Below are positions 57,840 through 64,000 of a stretch of 64,000 bases of DNA, one piece after another. Position 1 is the first letter of the stretch. Every line of letters begins with the position of its first letter. The translations under genes were made by a program, and so were the position numbers. The stretch comes from Providencia hangzhouensis (lineage in GTDB: Bacteria > Pseudomonadota > Gammaproteobacteria > Enterobacterales > Enterobacteriaceae). The notes beneath the pieces were generated by a model. It was not told the DNA's origin and did not search any database. It saw only the letters and a program-made list of their open reading frames with translations. Location: positions 558,001 through 622,000 of the forward strand of contig NZ_CP135052.1 in the NCBI RefSeq assembly GCF_029193595.2. The letters run 5' to 3'.

Positions 57840-57870
57840 GCGGTGCTTTACTCAAATTAGCGAGCACCGC
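57840..57870. terminator. Stem-loop between convergent MFS and glycosyltransferase genes
   Basis: GCGGTGCT pairs perfectly with AGCACCGC across 15 bases. The U-runs are poor, so strength is uncertain. Confidence 0.5.
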
Positions 57871-57877
57871 ATATAAA

Positions 57878-59566
57878 TTATTCAATAACTTTATACACAA
57901 CTAGATTTTCTCGGAATTCATCTGGGCGGTGATTGTGCCAGAATAACTCCATGCCTTGTGGTGCAGGTTTAATCGTTTTTGAGAGTACAATTAGCCAGCG
58001 GCATTGTTCAGGTTTTTCAAACCGGTCTTGGCGTTGGTGTAATACGCCAGTGTAATAGTAGAGCATTGGCGCTTCAGATTCGCCAATATTATCAGAAGCC
58101 ATACAATCATTTTCTGTAAATTGGCCAGATAAATGCTGGTTTAAATCGACAAAAACCCCTTCGAAACCTTTTGCGTAGTCTATCCACCCCAAAAACAAGG
58201 TTAAAATTACCCCCCAAACAGCACATAAGCCTAATAACCAGTTTTTCATCATATGAAAAGCAGGTGGTATAGGGTTTGGAATAATTTTATTGCGTAAAAA
58301 CCATACCAATGTAATTAACAAAGCGCAGATAAATGCAATGGGAGAAAATGGCATTTGGTAGCTCATGGGGAGCCAGCGGCTAAATGGAGCTAACCATTCT
58401 TGTTGATGACCAGTCAAGGCGATGAAATAGCAAGCCCATAAAAAAAGAATGAGTACAGACCATAAAATAGCCGCAAATCGGGCAATTCCATTAAGGATTT
58501 TTTCAGGGAAACTAAGTAGTGTTTGGGTTCCTAAAATGGCCATTGGGGCAATAAAAGGCAATAAATATAGTGCGCGACCAGAAGCTGATATCTGTAGGAA
58601 AACAACGCCTAATAAAGGAAATAGTGCTAACAGAAATTCGTTTGAATTAAATAAACGCTTAATTGGGTGCCTTAGAAAATAAGCGACAGCTAGTAAACCG
58701 GAAGGAAAGGCAAATAAGGAAACCGCTGCAGGGATCCGCGTTAGGTTAGCTTTTGCGCCTAATTTCTCAACAGAAAAACCAAAGAAACGGCCGATATTAT
58801 TTTCCCAAAACCACACTATAAATAAATCAGGATGCTGAAGGTAGAGTTGGATAGGCCAAGGTAAAATAGCGATAAGGGCGATTAAGCCTGCGGTTAAGCT
58901 GTACAACCAAAATTGCTTAGTCCGGCACTGAGCAAGAAAAATGGGAGATAAGAACAGGCAAATCCAGAGAACTCCGGGGATGAAAACGCCTTTTGACAAC
59001 ATGGTGACGATGGTTCCAAGAGATAACCAAAGTGCAGACATGCGCATTTTTTGTTGTTGTATCAGCCCCAATAACCCATACAGACCAATGGTTGCGCCTG
59101 CCATCAGTGCAACATCGGTAAACATATCATGACTATGCCTGATAATCCCGGGGGCACAGGCATACAGTGCAAAAGCGACCCAAATGCGAATATCAGTGAA
59201 GTCTGTGGCTTGGAAAAAACGACGTGCCAAAAGAATAAAAAATGAAAAATTGATCACCGAAAAAAATAAGCTTGCACTACGAGCTGCATCATAAAGTGGC
59301 ATGAAGCTTGAAAATAAATGAGAGGTAATAGCTGCAACCCAATAATAAAGCGGGGGTTTTTCCATAAATGGCTCACCCGCATTTGTAGGTACTAACCATT
59401 TACCAGTCTCATACATAGTTTGAATAATACCAAAACTATAATTTTCATCTTGTTTCCAAGGGCTGTGGCTATATATTCCTGGTAATAAATACATAGCAAG
59501 AAAACTAATGAAAAGTAGTAAAATACTCCGCTGTAATATGATTAATGGTGCATTCTTATTTGACAT
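57878..59566 (-). CDS. ArnT-like GT-C glycosyltransferase
   Basis: This 562-residue polytopic inner-membrane protein is related to ArnT/PMT (GT39/GT83) transferases, which move a sugar from a lipid carrier onto lipid A or protein. About twelve helices are visible. The first periplasmic loop 'WKQDENYSFGIIQTMYETGKWLVPTNAGEPFMEKPPLYYW' (in parts, 36-76) carries the acidic catalytic pair and the EKPPLYYW motif seen in ArnT. No other arn genes are nearby, so the acceptor and sugar are unknown. ArnT itself is about 550 residues. It is monocistronic. Confidence 0.85.
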   Translation of the reverse strand: MSNKNAPLIILQRSILLLFISFLAMYLLPGIYSHSPWKQDENYSFGIIQTMYETGKWLVPTNAGEPFMEKPPLYYWVAAITSHLFSSFMPLYDAARSASLFFSVINFSFFILLARRFFQATDFTDIRIWVAFALYACAPGIIRHSHDMFTDVALMAGATIGLYGLLGLIQQQKMRMSALWLSLGTIVTMLSKGVFIPGVLWICLFLSPIFLAQCRTKQFWLYSLTAGLIALIAILPWPIQLYLQHPDLFIVWFWENNIGRFFGFSVEKLGAKANLTRIPAAVSLFAFPSGLLAVAYFLRHPIKRLFNSNEFLLALFPLLGVVFLQISASGRALYLLPFIAPMAILGTQTLLSFPEKILNGIARFAAILWSVLILFLWACYFIALTGHQQEWLAPFSRWLPMSYQMPFSPIAFICALLITLVWFLRNKIIPNPIPPAFHMMKNWLLGLCAVWGVILTLFLGWIDYAKGFEGVFVDLNQHLSGQFTENDCMASDNIGESEAPMLYYYTGVLHQRQDRFEKPEQCRWLIVLSKTIKPAPQGMELFWHNHRPDEFRENLVVYKVIE

Positions 59567-60099
59567 TTTTAATATGTTTTATGTGTTTTTTACTTGATTA
59601 AATTGAAACTATAACTGCAGTTGATAATAATTCAGGTTATATACTTAAATATATATTTACTCAGCAAGTGATATTTATTTTTTAATAAAAAACAACAGGA
59701 ACTGTTTTTTTAGCTCTATTTTTAGAAGACGCATATTACCACCAGTAAATAAGTTTTTAGCTATTGGTTTTGTAAGCAAATATTCTGGGATTGTATCAAA
59801 AAAATGATCCCCCTCTTTAAACAGACACTATATGAAAGGTATTTAGCTATTTTTACGTAAAGTAAATGTAACTAAAAAGAATCATTATTTGAAAATAATC
59901 TTTATTGCATAAGAATCTGCATATTTGGGTGCTAAAAACAGCAAATGGGTAAGAAATGCTAAAAATACTTGATCATTCCCCCTGTTTAGAATGATAATTA
60001 CCCCCCTCACGATACGTTTTATTCTATTTTAAAAGCCAAACGATTGCGCAACTGTTTTTATTGGGTTTTTTTTCTCAGTTAGTTTATTTTTTCTTAAAA
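59567..60099. other. AT-rich intergenic region
   Basis: About 530 bases without a credible gene separate the glycosyltransferase from ghxP. The region is AT-rich with scattered poly-T and an imperfect repeat near 59880-59910 (AATCATTATTT and AAAATAATC). I see no RNA fold or mobile element. It should hold the divergent promoters. Confidence 0.4.
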
Positions 60100-60115
60100 A
60101 CGTAATCGTTTACGT
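60100..60115 (+). promoter_or_regulatory. PurR box upstream of ghxP
   Basis: ACGTAATCGTTTACGT fits the PurR operator ANGCAANCGNTTNCNT with one mismatch. It lies 68 bases before the ghxP start. Purine repression of this permease is known in E. coli. Confidence 0.78.
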
Positions 60116-60182
60116 CAACGTATAGGTTAGTTGTTAGCAGTATTTGAGAATCTTCGTTTTCCATTAACAGCAGAGGTATACC

Positions 60183-61529
60183 ATGTCAGGCCAACAGGCT
60201 TCATCCAGTTGCAAATTGGATTCATTTTTCAAGATAACAGCGCGCGGCTCTTCAGTTCGCCGTGAAATCATTGCAGGATTAACCACATTCTTAGCGATGG
60301 TTTATTCTGTCATCGTTGTACCTGGCATGTTAGGGCAAGCAGGGTTCCCTCCAACTGCGGTCTTTATTGCAACCTGCTTAGTGGCTGGTTTTGGTTCTTT
60401 ATTGATGGGGTTATGGGCCAATCTACCAATGGCGATTGGCTGTGCTATTTCACTGACTGCATTTACCGCATTTAGTTTGGTATTAGGGCAGCAAATTAGT
60501 ATTCCTGTGGCATTAGGTGCCGTATTTTTAATGGGGTGTTTGTTCACCATCATTTCTGTTACAGGTATTCGTAGTTGGATATTACGCAATATGCCAATGG
60601 GTATTGCACATGGTACAGGTATTGGTATCGGTTTATTTTTACTGTTAATCGCTGCTAATGGAGTGGGTTTAGTGATCAAAAATCCAAATGCAGGCCTGCC
60701 TGTTGCTCTTGGTGAATTTACGTCTTTCCCTGTTTTGATGTCACTCATTGGTTTAGCGGTTATTTTTGGTTTAGAAAAACGTCGTGTTCCGGGTGGTGTA
60801 CTCCTCGTTATTATTGCAATTTCAATTATTGGTTTAATTTTTGATCCCGCAGTGAAATATCAAGGTTTTTTCAAGTTGCCTTCATTGGGTGATGATGGGC
60901 TTTCATTGGTTTTCAATATGGATATCATGGGCGCATTACAGCCAATGGTATTGCCAAGCTTACTTGCATTAGTCATGACGGCGGTTTTTGATGCGACAGG
61001 CACTATTCGTGCGGTGGCGGGGCAAGCGAATTTATTGGATAAAGACGGTCAAATTATTGATGGTGGTAAAGCGTTAACTGCAGACTCTGTAAGCAGTATC
61101 TTTGCGGGTGCGATTGGTGCATCTCCTGCGGCGGTATATATTGAATCTGCAGCAGGTACCGCCGCTGGTGGTCGCACAGGTTTAACCGCCGTGGTTGTCG
61201 GCGTACTGTTCTTACTTATTCTCTTTTTATCGCCGCTATCTTATTTGGTGCCTGCCTATGCAACAGCTCCAGCATTGATGTATGTTGGGCTTTTAATGTT
61301 AAGTAATGTCTCTAAGCTTGATTTCGATGATTTTGTGGATTCAATGTCTGGCTTATTGTGTGCCGTATTCATTGTTCTGACTTGTAATATCGTCACGGGG
61401 ATCATGTTAGGCTTTGCTGCTTTGGTTATCGGCCGCATTTGCGCAGGCGAATGGCGCAAATTGAATATTGGTACTGTGATTATTGCTGTACTTTTAGTGG
61501 TGTTTTACGCTTCAGGTCTGGCAATCTAA
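60183..61529 (+). CDS. ghxP: Guanine/hypoxanthine permease GhxP
   Basis: This 448-residue NCS2-family proton symporter has about 12-14 membrane segments and is very close to E. coli GhxP (YjcD, 449). Marks include '[24 protein letters not shown]' (in parts, 27-50), '[26 protein letters not shown]' and '[16 protein letters not shown]', the last two lining the purine site. It imports guanine and hypoxanthine. A PurR box upstream and a terminator downstream mark a single-gene unit. The neighbour yjcE is the same as in E. coli. Confidence 0.95.
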   Translation: MSGQQASSSCKLDSFFKITARGSSVRREIIAGLTTFLAMVYSVIVVPGMLGQAGFPPTAVFIATCLVAGFGSLLMGLWANLPMAIGCAISLTAFTAFSLVLGQQISIPVALGAVFLMGCLFTIISVTGIRSWILRNMPMGIAHGTGIGIGLFLLLIAANGVGLVIKNPNAGLPVALGEFTSFPVLMSLIGLAVIFGLEKRRVPGGVLLVIIAISIIGLIFDPAVKYQGFFKLPSLGDDGLSLVFNMDIMGALQPMVLPSLLALVMTAVFDATGTIRAVAGQANLLDKDGQIIDGGKALTADSVSSIFAGAIGASPAAVYIESAAGTAAGGRTGLTAVVVGVLFLLILFLSPLSYLVPAYATAPALMYVGLLMLSNVSKLDFDDFVDSMSGLLCAVFIVLTCNIVTGIMLGFAALVIGRICAGEWRKLNIGTVIIAVLLVVFYASGLAI

Positions 61530-61542
61530 AGTGGATTATTTC

Positions 61543-61571
61543 AAAAAGGTGGCTAATGTTGCCACCTTTTT
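61543..61571 (+). terminator. Terminator of ghxP
   Basis: AAAAAGGTGGC pairs with GCCACCTTTTT across seven bases: strong. Confidence 0.9.
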
Positions 61572-61792
61572 AACTTATTGTATTAATTAATCATAAAGTC
61601 TCAATTTTTTCCCCGAAAATGGATGGCTAGGGATAAAATAGAGAGAAGGCGGTTAATCAAGTGGATGTGCATGATTTCCACTGGTTACTGGCTTAGTCTT
61701 AATTATCATGGTCTGGACGGTGCTATCTCTTACTATGCGGCGGCAGGCAAAATTTTAGGTTCTAGTCGCTAGGTTAATTCAGTAAGGGCAAC

Positions 61793-63442
61793 ATGGAAAT
61801 TTTCTTTACTATTCTTATTTTGATTTTAGCTGTCTCTGTTTCAGGGGTAGCCGCTAAAATTCTTCCTATTCGTATTCCTCTTCCTCTCATTCAAATTGCT
61901 ATCGGTGCGCTGTTGGCTTGGCCTCAATTCGGCCTGCATGTCACCTTTGACCCAGAACTTTTTATGGTTCTGTTAATCCCACCTTTGTTGTTTGTTGATG
62001 GGTGGAAAACCCCAACACGCGAGTTCTTTCAAAATGGTCGAGAAATTTTTATTTTAGTGTTGGTTCTCGTGCTGGTTACAGTGATTGGGATTGGTTATTT
62101 AATTTACTGGTTGATGCCAGGTATTCCATTGATTGCTGCGTTTGCTCTAGCGGCTGTGCTATCTCCAACTGATGCCGTTGCGTTATCTTCAATTGTTGGA
62201 AAAGGGCGTATCCCTAAACGGATGATGAGTGTGCTAGAAGGGGAGGCATTGATGAATGATGCCTCTGGTCTGGTTGCATTAAAATTTGCGGTAGCAATTG
62301 CCATGGGAACCATGGTGTTTAGTGCTTCTGGCGTTACCATTGAATTTTTCAAAGTTGCGGTTGGCGGGCTACTCGCAGGTATTATCGTGACTTGGCTGTA
62401 CAGCAAATCGTTACGTTTAATGAGCCGTTGGAGTGGTGATGACCCAGCAACCCAAATTGTATTTATGCTATTGCTGCCATTTGCATCATACATGATTGCG
62501 GAACATATTGGGTTTTCAGGTATTTTAGCCGCCGTTGCGGCGGGTATGACCATCACAAAATCGGGGGTTATCCGTAACGCTCCATTAGCGATGAGGCTAC
62601 GTGCTGATAGCGTTTGGTCGATGCTTGAATTTGTCTTTAACGGGTTGGTTTTCATCATGTTAGGGCTTCAATTGCCCGGTATCTGGGAAACGTCTGTTAT
62701 CCAAGCAGATCTCGACCCAAGCGTAGAAACGTGGATGCTATTTGCCGCGGTGGCAATTATCTATTTTGCTTTATTGTTATTGCGTTTTTGTTGGCTATGG
62801 CTGATGAAAAGGTTTAGCCGTTTATTCTTAAAGAAAAGACCACTGCAATTTGCGAACTATACCGTACGTGAGCTTTGGCTAGCCTCTTTTGCAGGGGTAC
62901 GCGGGGCGATTACCTTAGCGGGTGTGCTCTCTATTCCGTTATTTTTAACGGATGGCTCGCCATTCCCTGCTCGTTACCAGCTCGTGTTTATTGCCGCGGG
63001 AGTTATCTTATTTTCCATTTTTGCAGGTGTGGTCGCTTTACCGCTTCTGCTGCGTAATTTTAAAGTAGGAGATAAAGAAGCGGATGCCAATGAAATTCGC
63101 ATGGCAAAAGCCGCGATGGCGGAAGTGGCGATTGTCAGCTTAAATAAAATGCAGGAACGTTTATCTGCTGACGTTGATGAAAAACTCGATTCAGAAGATA
63201 TCAGTGAAGTCGCTTCCCGCGTGACGGGTTATTTAAGGCGACGTACCGCAGGACAAGATGAAATTGACCATAATTTGCTGGTTGAAGACCTTGAACGGCG
63301 TTTCCGTTTAACGGCATTACGCGCAGAACGTGGTGAGCTTTATCACTTGCGCGCAACCAAGAAAATCAGTAATGAAACGCTACAAACGTTACTGGTTGAC
63401 CTGGATTTATTAGAAGCCGTCTTGATCGAAAAAGAGCATTAA
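61793..63442 (+). CDS. yjcE: CPA1-family Na+/H+ antiporter YjcE
   Basis: This 549-residue protein has the same length as E. coli YjcE. It has about twelve membrane helices and the ion-binding 'AAVLSPTDAVALSSI' (Asp pair region, near 121-135) and 'EGEALMNDASGLVALKFA' typical of the CPA1 exchangers. A helical cytoplasmic tail (about 420-549) follows. It exchanges Na+ or K+ for protons. It lies 263 bases after ghxP, as in E. coli, behind a terminator. Confidence 0.95.
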   Translation: MEIFFTILILILAVSVSGVAAKILPIRIPLPLIQIAIGALLAWPQFGLHVTFDPELFMVLLIPPLLFVDGWKTPTREFFQNGREIFILVLVLVLVTVIGIGYLIYWLMPGIPLIAAFALAAVLSPTDAVALSSIVGKGRIPKRMMSVLEGEALMNDASGLVALKFAVAIAMGTMVFSASGVTIEFFKVAVGGLLAGIIVTWLYSKSLRLMSRWSGDDPATQIVFMLLLPFASYMIAEHIGFSGILAAVAAGMTITKSGVIRNAPLAMRLRADSVWSMLEFVFNGLVFIMLGLQLPGIWETSVIQADLDPSVETWMLFAAVAIIYFALLLLRFCWLWLMKRFSRLFLKKRPLQFANYTVRELWLASFAGVRGAITLAGVLSIPLFLTDGSPFPARYQLVFIAAGVILFSIFAGVVALPLLLRNFKVGDKEADANEIRMAKAAMAEVAIVSLNKMQERLSADVDEKLDSEDISEVASRVTGYLRRRTAGQDEIDHNLLVEDLERRFRLTALRAERGELYHLRATKKISNETLQTLLVDLDLLEAVLIEKEH

Positions 63443-63499
63443 AACCAAAAAGCGAGTATTCTAGCCAACATTCTTAAGTTTGGGGCGAAATACAGCATT

Positions 63500-64000
63500 A
63501 TGTGGTTACTTGTTATCACGACGCTGCTTTGGGCAGCGTCGTTTAGTCTTATCGGCGAATACCTTGCGGGTCAAGTAGATAGTTGGTTTTCAGTGTTAGT
63601 GCGGGTTGCACTGGCTTCGCTGGTTTTTTTACCTTTCCTACGTTGGCGCCAATTTAGCGCTAAAGTGATTGCGCTCTATATGCTAGTGGGCGCTTGCCAA
63701 CTAGGTATCATGTACCTGTTTGTCTTCCATGCTTATCAATACCTTACTGTTGCTGAATTTTTGCTTTTTACGGTATTAACGCCGCTATATGTCACGTTAA
63801 TTTATGACTTATTAGAACGGCAAAAGCTGCGTAAAGGCTATTTGTTTAGCTCACTATTAGCGGTAATCGGCGCTGCAATTATTCGTTATGACCACTTGAG
63901 TGAATCTTTTTGGTTAGGTTTACTTTTTGTGCAGTTAGCAAATATCTTTTTTGCGATTGGGCAGGTGGGGTATAAACGTCTGATGGAGGTGCATCCAATC
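63500..64000 (+). CDS. EamA-family transporter, 3' truncated by window end
   Basis: An open frame of 167 codons runs from ATG 63500 off the end of the window. The protein has five or more hydrophobic helices ('LLVITTLLWAASFSLIGEYLAG', 'MLVGACQLGIMYLFVFHAY' in parts), typical of the EamA drug/metabolite transporters annotated for carboxylates, amino acids or amines. No stop is reached. The substrate is unknown. It starts 57 bases after yjcE and could share its transcript. Confidence 0.8.
   Translation, partial: MWLLVITTLLWAASFSLIGEYLAGQVDSWFSVLVRVALASLVFLPFLRWRQFSAKVIALYMLVGACQLGIMYLFVFHAYQYLTVAEFLLFTVLTPLYVTLIYDLLERQKLRKGYLFSSLLAVIGAAIIRYDHLSESFWLGLLFVQLANIFFAIGQVGYKRLMEVHPI

Overview
The window looks like chromosome of an AT-rich enterobacterium of the Morganellaceae, most likely Providencia. 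This is inferred from near-E. coli housekeeping genes in low-GC codons, ERIC elements, and an AraC-family regulator whose 135-residue size fits Providencia AarP. No search was run. I see no prophage, insertion sequence, rRNA, CRISPR array or complete canonical tRNA gene.

Layout. 1-1.7 kb: 3' end of a DMSO-reductase-type anchor gene (dmsC-like), its chaperone (dmsD-like) and a DoxX membrane protein. 1.8-2.6 kb: a Phd/YefM-ParE toxin-antitoxin pair bracketed by two copies of the same terminator. 2.6-7.8 kb: an RNA-repair locus, with sigma54 activator rtcR divergent from slipin-rtcB-rlaP. A good -24/-12 promoter lies between them, followed at once by a structured leader RNA with a perfect tRNA-type T-arm; rtcA is absent. 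7.9-24.4 kb: two paralogous inverse autotransporters (intimin/invasin type), one of 4647 residues with about 39 Ig-like domains and one of about 727 residues. 24.6-30.7 kb: RNase Z, then deoxyribose catabolism (deoC-deoR type regulator divergent from deoK-deoP-deoX).

30.7-41.2 kb: DUF2750 protein, mechanosensitive channel ynaI, ornithine decarboxylase speC, nucleoside hydrolase, DUF6882 protein, inositol-monophosphatase-family enzyme, CbrC-family protein, a YdgH/BhsA-type periplasmic peptide, ycaC, dusA and qorA. 41.4-49.5 kb: the conserved block dnaB-alr-tyrB / uvrA-ssb, with two ERIC repeats, a LexA box and an octanucleotide tandem repeat. 49.7-57.8 kb: aarP-like regulator, MFS transporter, ivbL-ilvBN with its attenuator, and an accessory group (AlaX editing protein, XRE-cupin regulator, TauE/SafE exporter, MFS). 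57.9-64 kb: ArnT-like glycosyltransferase, ghxP with a PurR box, yjcE, and the 5' part of an EamA transporter cut by the window end.

The most notable items are (i) the sigma54/RtcR RNA-repair operon whose transcript should begin with a tRNA-mimicking RNA, and (ii) the giant adhesin, built from twelve 633-bp two-domain super-repeats with collagen-like linkers and an internal 1266-bp-offset duplication.
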